Shown: in pieces, positions 25,171-36,408 of the stretch
Layout: every line of letters begins with the position of its first letter
How positions within the stretch are numbered: position 1 is the stretch's first letter
From: Cervus elaphus
Taxonomy: Eukaryota; Chordata; Mammalia; Artiodactyla; Cervidae
Assembly: GCF_910594005.1 (NCBI RefSeq)
Contig: NC_057823.1
Location: 93,048,015-93,112,014 of the forward strand
Direction of reading: 5' to 3'
DNA length: 64,000 nucleotides
Notes under the pieces: generated by a model
Seen by the model: only the letters and a program-made list of their open reading frames with translations
The model's database searches: none
Told to the model about the DNA's origin: nothing
Program-made: the position numbers and the translations under genes

Positions 25171-25959
25171 GTGTTCTACCGAAAGTAGCAACACCTCACA
25201 TCACGTCTGGTTTCACTTAATTCATTTACCAAGTACGAGTGATTATTATGTGCACAATGTTTCATCAGTGTAAAAAAAAAATATTGTTCTTTTTTTTCCC
25301 CAACATAAAAAACAGTGGTTCTTTGCCATCTCTTTCCATCTCATTTCCCTCCACCGGCCCCTAAATGAGTTTGCTTCCAAAAGTCTCAGCCCTTAGATAT
25401 CCTCCTTTTATATTCTCTCCTCAGTCACATTTATGGGTTTTAACTTGTTCCTCTTTGTTAATGATTCTTTCTCAATCTGACTGCAACTTCACACCTGATT
25501 ACTACTTCCTTTGGCTTACATGTTTACAGATAATCTCTTTTATAGATATTTTTCTACTTTCTTTAACCAAACCAATCGACAACTAAATTTCCCATATATA
25601 CTCAAAGTACAACAATCTGCCTTTTCAACTTTGTCACCAATAACACCAGTGTCCTGCACAAATTCAACCAAATATTTATATATCAAATATAGATGTATTA
25701 CAGGTATAGAAAGGAAGTAGTAGGGGGAACGTGGGCACGTGTGAGTGGAAGGAGTGAAGGTAGTGTCCATTTCTCAGACATGTGACACTGAGCAAGACTT
25801 TTTAACTCTGTAAAATGAAGGGTTAGATTAGATATTAAATTCTTCTAAATTTAAAACTCTGTGTTCCTTGGATCTCCTACTACTTCCTATGTGCAATCAC
25901 TAAAGCAGAAAAATTCTTTCTATTACAGTTTCTCTGAATTCCCTCCTGATTCTCTTAAG
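25171..25959. other. Intron, no repeat assigned
   Basis: Pyrimidine-rich, slightly lower in A than its flanks. It may contain very old LINE sequence, but I could not place it. No exon was recognised. Confidence 0.4.
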
Positions 25960-26240
25960 ACAGAAATCCTTAACCTGGCTGCACATCGTGATCACCTGGG
26001 ATACTTGAAAAGACACTGATGTCCTGTGGCCTCCATTCTCCCACAGATTCTGAAGTCATTAGTCTAAGGTACAGGTTGAGCTGAGGGCAATAGTTCCTAA
26101 ACTTTGTTGAACATTTAGAATAACCTGGGAAACAGGCAACACTTCAGTCTCACTGTCTGGGGGTAGGTGTCAGGCACTACTATTATCCAAAAATAACTCA
26201 AGCAATTCAACATCAGCGAAGTATAGGAGAAAACAAAAGG
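25960..26240 (+). repeat. MER5-like hAT DNA transposon remnant
   Basis: CCTTAACCTGGCTGCACATCG, GATCACCTGGGATACTTG and a GATTCTGAAGTCATTAG region match the MER5A (hAT-Charlie) order. A second degraded similar unit begins at about 26090 (AGTTCCTAAACTTTGTTGAAC, AATAACCTGGGAAAC). These are probably two partial copies, or one copy plus a duplicated piece. Confidence 0.6.
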
Positions 26241-26879
26241 AGGTCTGAAGCAGCAGCCATGTTTAAGGTATTTCAATTTATTTCAACTAAGAATTTAGTC
26301 TCATACAGTTTGGGGAGATGGGAAGGGGGGAGATGAATTTATGCTCTTAAGTACTGTTATATATTTACAGAAAGATTTAAAAACTTTTGTAGAGAGTTGA
26401 TAATTATGTGTTTAATACCTTGCCTTATCTGTAAATGGCACTCAAAACATTCAACTGATTTACTGCCAAGTTTGTAGAAGAAAGAAGATAGACAAACTTT
26501 GAAATTTATTATTTTAGCATATTTTACAAAGATGGTTAGGAAAGATTTTTTTAAAATTTTATCAAATGGTAGTATGATTTTTATTTCATTGTAGAATAAG
26601 GTAAGAAAACCATGAAGGGAAATGAATTTTTACACTAAAAACTAAGAAAACAGTATTCTATCTTAGGCAATTATGATTGGCAACCACTTGCAGCACACTT
26701 AATGATGCACCATTGTAAGCTCAAGTTATTAGTTTAAACATTACTATAATTTCTGGTCTCTGTCAATCTTTTTATGTTTATCCTGCCTCCAGCACTCCAA
26801 TTTCTATAAGATGCCCTAAATTTCTGGGATTACAATAAGATAAATAAATACACTATCCATCCTTTTCCTCCATTTTACT
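26241..26879. other. AT-rich intron, nothing recognised
   Basis: No exon or classified repeat was recognised. Confidence 0.45.
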
Positions 26880-27030
26880 TGTGCTGGTGTGATATAAATA
26901 ATTTACACGGATTATTTCACTTAACTTTATTTTACTGTGAGCCTGCAAGCTGGTACTACTGCTAACCCCCTGCATTTTCAGATGAGGAAACTGCGGATTA
27001 GCAAGGCTGGGTAATTAAAAGTGAAAATAT
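26880..27030 (+). repeat. MIR SINE, 3' half
   Basis: TTATTTCACTTAACTTTATT, CTGCATTTTCAGATGAGGAA and ACTGCGGATTAGCAAGG match MIR in plus orientation. Confidence 0.65.
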
Positions 27031-27334
27031 ATGTAGATCATAATTTTTCCTGGTGAAATATATAATAAATACAGATATACACATCAATAGTTATATAGCT
27101 TTGGGGAAAAATTTGGAAGGATATACATCAAAAAGTGAATCAAGATTACTACCTCTGGCATGGGATAAGAGCAGGGGCAGAATTTTTCATTTATTATTTT
27201 TTTAACTGCAAGGACTGTGTATAATTTTTTTCCTTTTCCTTTTTTTTTTTAAAAGCATTTTCCTAAGTAACTTTTTAAAAGTGAAAAAGAAATAAAAAAC
27301 ATGGTTACCTATCTGAATGCACATATAGGCATCC

Positions 27335-27790
27335 TTTAAGTGAAACATGGAAAGACATATAGATGGCCAACAGGCACATAAAAAGATGTTCAACATCGCT
27401 AATTATTAGAGAAATGCAAATGAAAACTACAATGAAGTATCACCTCACAGAGATGGCCAGTCAGAATGGCCATTGTTATAAAGTCTACAAATAGTAAATG
27501 CTGGAGAGGGTGAGAGGAAAAGGAACCCTCTTCCACTGTTGGTGGGAAATGAATGCAAACACTAGGAAAACAGTATGGAGGTTCCTTAAAAATCCAAAAA
27601 TAGAGTTGCCCTATGATCGAGCAATCCCACTCCTGGGCATATATCCAGAGAAAACTCTTAAATCTGGAGAAAACTCAATTTAGAAAGATACGTGCGCCCC
27701 AGTGTTCATAGCAGCACTATTTACAATGGAAAAAACAGAAGCAACCTAAGTGTCCACTGACAGATGAACAGATAAAGAAATTTTTCAAAA
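27335..27790 (+). mobile_element. L1 LINE, ORF2 C-terminal fragment
   Basis: Typical L1 sequence: AAAAGATGTTCAACATCGC, GAGAAATGCAAATGAAAAC, AATGCTGGAGAGGG and ATCCCACTCCTGGGCATAT. One frame gives RAIPLLGIYPEKT, the conserved L1 ORF2 C-terminal peptide. The copy ends at …ATGAACAGATAAAG. It is broken by frameshifts. Confidence 0.88.
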
Positions 27791-28149
27791 GATACAGTCA
27801 TGTAAACAAAGAATGCTAGAAGTCATTTTCCCCATAGGATGGCAAATTTTACACTGCTACAAATTGCAATGTCTTGCTCTGTTTGGTCATTATAATACTG
27901 ATGAGTAAAAGATACCAAGGTGACAGAAGATATTTTATATTATGATAATGTGACATAATAATTTGCCACTTCTTCCTTAATATGTTACATACACACAGTA
28001 CTGTACTAGATGGTGATGTTAAGCAACTACCTTAAAGATCTTGGCGAATGAGAAGCTTATAATTTTTTTTTCACCATATCCAAACTGAAGCTGCAGTAAA
28101 TAGAATATATCTAAATGAATCACATTGGGTAAACAATGACCATAACATA
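27791..28149. other. Intron between two L1 fragments, nothing recognised
   Basis: AT-rich with no assigned repeat. It separates two different L1 copies, because both contain the same ORF2 region. Confidence 0.45.
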
Positions 28150-28330
28150 AGTATTACAATGTGTTCACATCTCCCCTGACATGCTAGGACAGACTAGTTT
28201 AGGGTTCCTACGTTCAGGCAACTGAAGTGATTTTCTGAAGTCACATAGCTAATTAAATGTACCTGTGGCACAGTAAACGTGGCTACAAAAACACTGGGGG
28301 TCTAAGTCACCTCTTCTTGAACCTGGGCTA
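28150..28330 (+). repeat. Probable degraded MIR
   Basis: AAGTGATTTTCTGAAGTCAC and ATAGCTAATTAAATG resemble the MIR 'ttgcccaaggtcacatagctagtaa' segment. The flanks match poorly. Confidence 0.4.
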
Positions 28331-28638
28331 CTTATGCTTGCTTTGATCAAAAGAGTAAGATGAAATGCTGGAGAGGGTGTGGAGAAGTGGGAACCCGCCT
28401 GCACTACTGGTGGGAATGTAAATTGGTACAGCCACTGTGGATAACAGTATGCAGGTTACTCAGAATACTATAAATAGAATTACCATACGACCCAATAATC
28501 CCACACTTGGGCATATACTCAGCAAAAACCATAATTCAAAATGATACACGCACCCCAATGTTCACTGCAGCACTGTTTACAGTAGTTGGGACACAGAAGC
28601 AACCTAAATGTCCAGCAACAGAGGAATGGATAATGATG

Positions 28639-28641
28639 TGG

Positions 28642-28675
<34 letters not shown>

Positions 28676-28676
28676 A
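28639..28676 (+). repeat. (TA)n-(CA)n microsatellite inside L1
   Basis: GTGG is followed by an uninterrupted TA run and then ACACACACA before ATGGAATATT. The unexpanded L1 has only a few TA units here. Confidence 0.9.
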
Positions 28677-29075
28677 TGGAATATTACTCACCCATTAGAA
28701 GGAACAAAATAGTGCCATTTGCAGAGACATGGATAGACCTAGAGATTGTTATACAGAGCGAAATAAGTCAGAAAGAGAAAAACAAATATCATAATAATAT
28801 TGCTTATACATGGAATCTAGAAAAATGGTACAGGCGAACTAATTTGCAAAGCAGAGACAAACACACAGGTGGAGAGAACAAACTTATGGATACCAAGGGG
28901 GAAAAACGAGGTGGGATGAATTGGGAGATTGGGTTTGACCTATACACACCACTATTGTATAAAATAGATGACTAAGGGGAGCAGTTCCCTGCATAACACA
29001 GGGGATTCTACTCAGTGCTCTGTGGTGACCTAAACGGGAAGGAAATCTAAAAAGAGAGGATATATGTACACATAT

Positions 29076-29292
29076 GGGCTTCCTAGGTGGCGCTAGTGCT
29101 AAAGAAGCCCCAGCCAATGCAGGAGACATGAGATGCGGGTTTCATCCCTCGGTGGGGAAGATCCCCTGGAGGAGGGCATGGCAACCTACTCCAGTATTCC
29201 TGCCTGGAGGATCCCTTGGACAGAGGAGCCTGATGGGCTACAGTCCATGGGGTCACAAAGAGATGGACACAGCTGAGGCAGCTGAGCACGCG
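29076..29292 (+). mobile_element. Bov-tA SINE nested in L1, with target-site duplication
   Basis: The head is GGGCTTCCTAGGTGGCGC and the body has GAAGATCCCCTGGAGGAGG, TATTCCTGCCTGGAGG and CAGTCCATGGGGTCACAAAG. It is flanked by TGTACACATAT (29065-29075) and TGTACATAT (29293-29301), a slightly decayed target-site duplication. The host L1 continues after it. Confidence 0.93.
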
Positions 29293-29521
29293 TGTACATA
29301 TAACTGATTCACTCTGCCGCGGAGCAGAAACAAGCACAGCGTCGTAGAGCAACGACAATCCAATAAAAATTAAAAGGATATGATGAAGGCGACACCATGC
29401 CAGTTCCATGCCTGACGTCTAAGAGAACTGGCAGTTTCTGCGCTCTTCCTTACACGAGCCATCACGTATGAAGTCTGATACCTGGAGACTGCCACGCCAC
29501 GAGATACTAAAAGAGCAGCAT

Positions 29522-29656
29522 GTGTGCTAGGCTGCTTCAGCCGTGTCCGACTCTCTGCGACCCTGTGGACTGCAGCATGCCAGGCTCTTCTGTCCATGGG
29601 ATTTTCCAGGCAAGAATACTGAAGTGGGTTGCCAACTCCTTCTCCGGGGGATTTTC
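29522..29656 (-). mobile_element. Bov-A type SINE, partial, inverted
   Basis: The plus strand reads GCTTCAGCCGTGTCCGAC, TCTTCTGTCCATGGG, TTCCAGGCAAGAATACTG and TTGCCAACTCCTTCTCC, the reverse complement of the Bov-A body. The tRNA-like head is absent. Confidence 0.85.
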
Positions 29657-29734
29657 TCTTACTACTTAAAGGACCAACTTCTGACTATATCACATTTAAA
29701 GAACGTTTAACTTTCATGATACTCCAGGAGAGTG

Positions 29735-29895
29735 AAAAGCTCCATGAGAGCTGGGATTTGGGGCTATTCTCTGCTATATCCCCACTATCTAGAACAGTGC
29801 TTCATGTATGTGTACACACACATATATGCTATATATGACAATGATACACACACACATATATGATGCTCAAATAAATGCTAAATGAATGAACAAGT
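29735..29895 (+). mobile_element. L2 LINE 3' end with an embedded microsatellite
   Basis: GCTCCATGAGAGCTGGGA, TATATCCCCACTATCTAGA and ACAGTGCTTCA match the L2 3' terminus, then CTCAAATAAATGCTAAATGAATG closes it. Between them, alternating CA/TA tracts (about 29810-29865) replace the usual 'gcacatagtaggcg'. Confidence 0.75.
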
Positions 29896-31355
29896 ATTCT
29901 ACAAACAAGTAGTAGGGAAAAAACCTCAACTTATCTGTTACCACTTAAGAAAAATATATCTCCAATGCAGTTGGTGGAAAAATAATCTCAAGATAAGACA
30001 AAGTAAAATTTGAAGAAAAACCCTAATCCTACTCCATTAATTCAAGGTATACACTACTAAAGACCAGCTTTTCTGGTTTTCCAAGTATCTTTACTTTCCT
30101 TCTTTCTGTTATAGAATCAGCTTCATGATTATCTGATTGGAGACATTAATTTTATTAATAAGCACAACTTATGATATAAAGTTTTATAGCTCACAGTACA
30201 AAAATACAGAATGCAATACACTGAAAATGTCTTTCATTTGCCAAGCCATGCTTGCATATTCCATAAACAGATAAGATTTCATTCCTGCCTCAGACACTCA
30301 ATTTCTAATACTTAAGTATAATTTTAATATGCCTTATACCCTGGCAAACATGGCATATTAAACTTTGATTCTGAAGAAAATAAAAAAGAGTGCTTTCTTT
30401 TGCTTTCATCTTTGTGCATTTATTTAGGTGCTTCACGGAGCAAAACCCACTTCGGCAAAAATCCACTGTGGATTGGTGGTTCACTCCAGATGGGCTGTGG
30501 TGGATGTGATAAAATGCAAATATGGATTTCTTCAATGCTAATTCTTCAAGAAAGAAGCCAATCCTAAGGCAGCATGTGTGGCGCAAATGAGGATATTAAC
30601 AACACGTGGCTTGAACGAAGTTTTTTTTTGTTTGTTTATTTGTTTTAAATACTAACAAGCTTCTAGTTCAAAGGAACTCTATTAAGCCCAGGTAGGCATG
30701 TGACAGGCCAGGGGAGAAGGTGTACAAGAGAATAAATGTAAAAGGGAAGGTGACGAGAAGAGTGAGATCAAGATGAGGATAAATTCATCTCAAGAGATCT
30801 GAATGGGACAACATGAGCAAAGGCAGAGGAAGAAAACAAGGCGTGAGACTCAGCTCTGCTGGAACGCAGGCAGCGGGGGAAAAGGTGCACCCTGCGACAG
30901 AGCGAGCCTGGCGTCTGCCGGAAAGGACCAGCTTCTCCAAGAGACAAAGCAGCAGAGAACTCAACAGGTGCTGGTAGCAGTGAAAGTGTGCGGGAGTAGA
31001 AAGGCGAGTCGGAGAAGAATCCAGAGACAGGAGGGAGAGAGTAAAAAATGCATACATTCCCAGGGTACATTTTACCATCTGTATTTTTAAAGCACCCTCA
31101 GCAAATCAGAACTTGGGGAGAATGGGGAAGGGCTGAGCTTTGAAGGAGTATCTGCATCAGAGACCCGGGCTTCACTCTGTTGTGGGGGAGGGGTCCACTA
31201 GTACTCTGGACTAGTCCGCATCTGGACTGGCAACACCCCCCTCGCTCCTCCCACCTCCCCATTCTCCCTGGAGTAGGGGTGCCCACCTGTGTGACTGGTG
31301 AGCTGCTCTTTGCGACTCAGTCTCTTCCTCCCATCTGGGCAGCCAGATGCCTATG
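29896..31355. other. Intron; GC-richer island at 30780-31320
   Basis: The first 0.9 kb is AT-rich with nothing recognised. From about 30780 to 31320 the sequence is GC-richer with several CpGs and overlapping open frames of 95-100 codons on both strands. None is protein-like enough to call. It may hold old L2-derived sequence (CATGAGCAAAGGCAGAGG) but this is uncertain. Confidence 0.4.
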
Positions 31356-31574
31356 CGTGGTGCGGTGCTTAGTCACTTCAGCTGTGTCTGACTCTTTGCG
31401 ACCCCATGGGCTGTAGCCCACCAGGCTCCTCTGTCCATGGGGATTCTCCAGGCAGGAATACTGGTGTGGGTTGCCATTTTCTTCTCCAGGGGATCTTCCC
31501 AACCCAGGGACTGAACCCAGGTCTCCCGTATTGCAGGCGGATTCTTTGCCATCTGAGCCGCCAGGGAAGCCCCA
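31356..31574 (-). mobile_element. Bov-tA SINE with target-site duplication, inverted
   Basis: The reverse complement starts GGGGCTTCCCTGGCGGCTC and AGATGGCAAAGAATCCGCC (tRNA-like head) and ends GACACAGCTGAAGTGAC. It is flanked by AGATGCCTATG (31345-31355) and AGATGCCTGT (31575-31584), a nearly intact target-site duplication, so this is a fairly young insertion. Confidence 0.95.
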
Positions 31575-31919
31575 AGATGCCTGTAGAAAGGATACATTCT
31601 CTGCTGCTCTGTGCCATAAGCTCACAGGATGAGCCTACCGGTAAATCTGCTGAATTCTGGGGAAAATAATCCACCTGGATAGTAGAACGAACTCATTCCT
31701 CAATATACTATTTATGAGTTATAAAGATGATACACCGATCCCTATCATGTTACTTTTTTTCTCTCAACTGGTTCTAAATTTGGGTGGAGAAAAGACAGGC
31801 ACAGCCCAATTTCAGAGGTGTTAAAATATAAGAAAATGGGCATCTTTGAATTGACGAAACATGGTAACTTGATACGCTAATACTGACTTGCTAACTTGTG
31901 TGAGTGCATACTTGTATGA

Positions 31920-32123
31920 GGGCTTCTCTCAAAGCTCAGTTGGTAAAGAATCTGCCTGCAGTGCTCGATTCCTGAGTCGGGAAAATCCACTGGAGAAGGA
32001 AATGACAATCTGCTCCAGTATTCTTGCCTGGAAAATCCCAAGAACAGAGGAAACTGGCGGGTTACAGTCCATGGGGTCACAAGAGTCGGACACGACTTAG
32101 CGACTAAACCACCACCACTATAT
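31920..32123 (+). mobile_element. Bov-tA SINE with target-site duplication
   Basis: The head (GGCTTCTCTCAAAGCTCAG, TTGGTAAAGAATCTGCC) and body (CTGGAGAAGGAAATGAC, TATTCTTGCCTGGAAAATCC) end at GACACGACTTAGCGAC plus a short ACC-rich tail. TTGTATGA at 31912-31919 and 32124-32131 is the target-site duplication. Confidence 0.93.
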
Positions 32124-34077
32124 TTGTATGACAAAGAAGGGGAGAGGAAGAGAAAGGGAAAGAAGAAAAGAGAGGACAGAGATTACTAATGTTCAAACAT
32201 CTGTTCTCCAAATAAGAGCTTACCTACGCATACCCTTGTGTTTCCTTTAGACACAGAGACTCTGCCTGGGTTTCAATTATAAAACTGACATCACCAAACC
32301 ATGTGTTTTTGTCACACTGGAATACAACTTTCAGTCCAGCAGAACTGGAAGTTATGAAGTTAAGGTTATATATCCACTTAGGCTTAGAAATTAGGGTAAA
32401 TTTTGTAAATTAACACCTTCGATTACTTTTCTACAACTCTGGGAAAATTGCTGAGATTGGTCTTTCACATCAGCCTCATTGTAATGCTGTTAATCCAAAA
32501 TATGAAATGGGAAAAATGGGAGAATTGTTTAAGGAGGAAGAACAGAGGTGATTCAGGAGTTTGATTTTTCGCTCTGAGACTTCATTAGTTTGACTGAAGT
32601 GTTTATTGTGAGTATCCTGAATGTCCAATGGATCTGCATTAACTTTAAATTCAAATTCACCCATAGGCAAATATAAATGAGACTTGGATGTTTACCCTAC
32701 TACTTATTCTCACCTTTTGTAAAATATGGTGACCTAACAATTATCTCAATAACAAGATATTGGATCTTGTAGTATTTCTGTGTGCAGCACTTTAAAGCCC
32801 AAGGCATACAAGTGAAATATACTGATACGCACACAAGTTATATGGCTCCTTTACTATCTAAAAAGGGCCAAAGACATCTAAATGAACATATCATAGCAGA
32901 TTTTTTTTAAAATGCGGTTTTATGACTTTTAGATCATAACAGTTCTATCAGTTTAAACTTTTATCTTTTGTGCAAATGATGTGTTAATACTGGACACAAA
33001 GCACAAAGAAACTACAGCTTTAGAAAAGTATTTCATAAAAGTTCCAGGTATAACTAAGGGAACTTTGCATTCGTTACTAATAAAAAATACTGCAGTAACA
33101 ACAAAAATATTGATGGGATACGTGAGAAGAGTACCAAGGCATGTACTAGGGTATATAATAGAAGAAAGAATATTTTTACACTCTCCTTTGCACCTATTTT
33201 CTGTATAAAAATAGGCAGCTTATTAGTTCTTCAATGCAGCACAGAGTCAACTGGTAGTCCTTAAAGTCTATAAACAGAAAAACTTTGAAGAAAAATACCC
33301 TTTTTGGTAAGTCTCCAAATTACAGAAAAAAGTGGAAAAGTCTTAATTCTAATACATTCTTATATTAAAATTTATACTTTTCTACCATCATATACATATC
33401 CAGGATCAAGTTTCCAATCAAGCTACAATTTCCAAACACTGTAAAGTAATTCTGTTCTTTTCATATCAATGCATTTTCATTTTCACTAGAACTAATTACC
33501 TTTAAATAAATGATTCAGAGATGTCAAAAGCGACTCTCAGGGAATGTTTCAAGAGGTCCCAGTTTCCTGAATTATAGCCTAGAACATCTGCTTAGCAATC
33601 TGGCAAGTAGTATGAAGCCAAACAGAGCATCTCATATATAGTAGTGGTATCTGACCTCAAGAATATGACAGCTGGCTATTCGCCTATAACCTTTATTCTG
33701 TAAAAAATCTAAAATTCTGTATGCAAGACAGACTAGTAAAGACAAGAGTGCCAACACCAGAAGCATGGAGTGTAAAAGGAAAACAAGTCGCTTTAGGAAA
33801 GTAGAATTATTGGCTTCTTCATGCCGAAGGAATTAGAAAATATCGTTAAAAGAACTTTACTTACCAAAAAAATTTTAAAGAAACATAACTTGATTTTTCT
33901 TATAACACAGAAAAAATAAAAAAGTTAAACTTGTTCTAAAATTGGATAAAATAAAATTAAACTTAAATTGGACCCTCCCAGGAATGAAGTGCTTAAGATA
34001 CAAACTGTCAGAAGCATTCCAGGATAGAATCAGTTAGAAAAGAAATGAGTTTATCAACTGTGTAAGTACAAATGAAT
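32124..34077. other. Intron, nothing recognised
   Basis: A purine-rich stretch follows the SINE (32132-32180). The rest is AT-rich. No exon or classified repeat was recognised. Confidence 0.45.
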
Positions 34078-34248
34078 GAAGGCAAAAGGAGAAGAAGGCA
34101 GGAGAGGATGAGATGGTTAGACAGTATCACCGACTCAATGGACATGAACTTGAGCAAACTCTGGGAGATAGTAGAGGACAGGGATGCCTGGTGTGCTGCA
34201 GTCCATTAGGTTGCAAAGAGTCGGACGCTACTTACCAACTGAACAAGT
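34078..34248 (+). mobile_element. BovB LINE, extreme 3' end
   Basis: GAGGATGAGATGGTTAGAC, GACATGAACTTGAGCAAAC, GATGCCTGGTGTGCTGCAG and GCAAAGAGTCGGACGC are the BovB 3' UTR and tail. Only about 170 bp remain, a strongly 5'-truncated copy. Confidence 0.9.
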
Positions 34249-35269
34249 ATAAATGAATTCACTTCAAATAAGCCACCTGACATAGACTTTTAAACCAGCC
34301 ATAAACACACCAGCAGGAGGGGGCCCATAAGTGGACTGGTAAGTACAGCAAGTAAACATCACACTGTTGTAAGACACTAGCAGTTTCCATCTGATCTTCA
34401 CTAACAGCAGAGTTATGACATGAACCTGACCAGAGAGGAAATCAAACTTAGTTCATCTAATCAAGATGAATAGATCTGGGGATTTTTAACTAGTCTCAGA
34501 TTCAACATCTAGAAACATATCAATCTTTCACGAGGTCCAATCCTTTAAGATCATGTCTGACAACCAGTTACTAATAAGGTATACGCAATTTACAAAATCT
34601 CTTAATGGAAAGGGACTTGCAATTTCTCACTATTTACTATATTATCATGAAATTTTAGATTATTTCAAAAGTGAAAGCAAATATGCTCGACAGTATGTAG
34701 GTCATGACAAAGCATTTTTATGAGAGCTGGTATTGGATGATTACAATAAGGACAATGGAAAAAACCATCAAGATACAGAATTGGGGGTTATATTTGAGGC
34801 AACAGAGGAAGCCTTAAACAAGTCCCACTTACCCAGCAGTCAGACTGTGAAACCCCCAGTCATGCAATACTCTTCCGTGTTCACAGTAATCTTCACGTTT
34901 TATATGGTAGTAGATATGCCAGTAGGTAAAAACTACCTTTACTATAATCAGACCTCAAACAATTCAAGAACGACTTCCATGTGAAGAGACTGCAAAGAAA
35001 CTTCAATAGGCAATTAGGAACTAGGAAGAAGGCTTTTAGAAAGAAGAAAAAGCGAGACAAGAAGTGATGTAATAAGTGTACAGGCTAAGTTCAAGGAATG
35101 GAAAGTATTTCAAGTGAAGCTCACAATATATCTGCAAGAGGAAAATCAAAGTTCTGTGATAACCCAGAGTGGGCTCAGGCTGTACCTCAGTGTAAGACGA
35201 CCCTCAACTACACGAACTGCCTAGTTTCCAGGTGCATCTTCCAATTCAGCCAATATTTTGTTTCTAGTA
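34249..35269. other. Intron, nothing recognised
   Basis: No exon or repeat family was recognised. A less AT-rich piece at 34270-34390 has CCATAAAC and GTAAACA motifs but no clear identity. Confidence 0.45.
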
Positions 35270-35900
35270 AAATTTCAACTGAAATATTACGTATACACAG
35301 AAAAGTGCACAAACTTTAAGTATACAGCCCAATAAGTTTTCACAAAGTGAACACACGGAGCTAACAAATTTTTTTAAAATGGGCACTTCTAGCACCCTAG
35401 AAGCCCTTGTCATGAATCCCCCTTTGAGCATAAATACTACCTTGATTTCTAACACCATGTATTAGTTTTGCTTGTTTTTGAACTTTATATGAATGGAATC
35501 ATAAAATTTATACTCTTTCTGATTGGCTCCTTTAACATAACAGTAAGTTGGAAAGGTTCATCTAATACCTTGTTGCATATACCTTGTAAGTTTAATACAA
35601 CATACCTTGCAAGTTTAATCTTATTACAATATAATATTCTATTGTGTAAAGATAGCAGATTCAAATTTGCAGTTAGAAAAAAGAACTATATTTCTAGAAT
35701 ACTTAGATAATAATTAGACAAAAATCAGAATTACCATTCTACTACTGATGAGCACTGAGACAGTTTCGGTTTTAAGTCACATAAATAGTGCTGCACTGAA
35801 CATACTCATTACAAACTGTGGCGTGCTGGAGCTAACACATACTGGTTCATGGGAAATCATTGCTAAATTTTCAGGAATTCTGTGAATCAGCTGTTACACA
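35270..35900 (-). mobile_element. Old L1 (L1M-type) 3' region, inverted
   Basis: ATGAATGGAATCATAAAATTT, AGTGCTGCACTGAACATAC and surrounding text match the reverse complement of the old L1 3' region (the 'gaatggaatcat…', 'gctgctatgaacattc' pattern). It is strongly diverged, so the limits are approximate. Confidence 0.6.
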
Positions 35901-35943
35901 AAGCCACCATTAAAAATTAAATTACATAATCTTACAAATACAT

Positions 35944-36408
35944 GCCAACAAAGGTCCGTCTAGTCAAAGCTATGGTCTTTCCAGTAGTCATGTATGGATG
36001 TGAAAGTGGGACTATAAAGAAAGCTGAGCGCCAAAGAACTGATGCTTCTGATCTGTGGTGTTGGAGGAGACTCTTCAGAGTCCCTTGGACTGCAAGGAGA
36101 TCCAACCAGTCCATCCTAAAGGATATCAGTCCTGGGTATTCATTGGAAGGACTGATGTTAAAGCTGAAACTCCAATACTTTGGCCACCTGATGTGAAGAA
36201 CTGATTCATTTGAAAAGACCCTGATTCTGGGAAAGATTGGAGGCAGGAGGAGAAGGGGATGACAGAGGATGAGATGGTTGGATGGCATCACCGACTCAAT
36301 GGACATGCGTCTGAGTAAATTCCGGGAGTTAGTGATGGACAGGGAGGCCTGGCGTGCTGCAGTCCATGGGGTCACAAAGAGTTGGACATGACTGAGCGAC
36401 TGAACTGA
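35944..36408 (+). mobile_element. BovB LINE, 5'-truncated, with 10-bp target-site duplication
   Basis: It begins within ORF2 (PTKVRLVKAMVFPVVMYGCE) and runs through LWCWRRLFRV and LKLQYFGHLM to the 3' tail GACTGAGCGACTGAACTGA. ACAAATACAT occurs at 35934-35943 and again at 36409-36418, marking both ends exactly. The coding piece is shifted out of frame near its end. Confidence 0.96.

Larger units (their letters stand above)
28358..29372 (+). mobile_element. L1 LINE 3' end, interrupted by a Bov-tA
   Basis: The L1 runs from AATGCTGGAGAGGGTGTGG through CCCAATAATCCCACACTTGG and AATGGAATATTACTCACCC (encoding MEYYSPIRRNK) to the 3' UTR (CTGTGGTGACCTAAACGG). It resumes after the SINE with GATTCACTCTGCCGCGGAGC and ends with CAATAAAAATTAAAA. 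Plus orientation. The ORF is broken. A (TA)n tract inside it is an expansion of the L1's own GTGGTATATATA sequence. Confidence 0.9.

Noticed and set aside
30768..31090. Overlapping 95-100 codon frames on both strands
   Set aside because: GC-richer sequence has fewer stops, the frames overlap each other, and none looks like a known protein.
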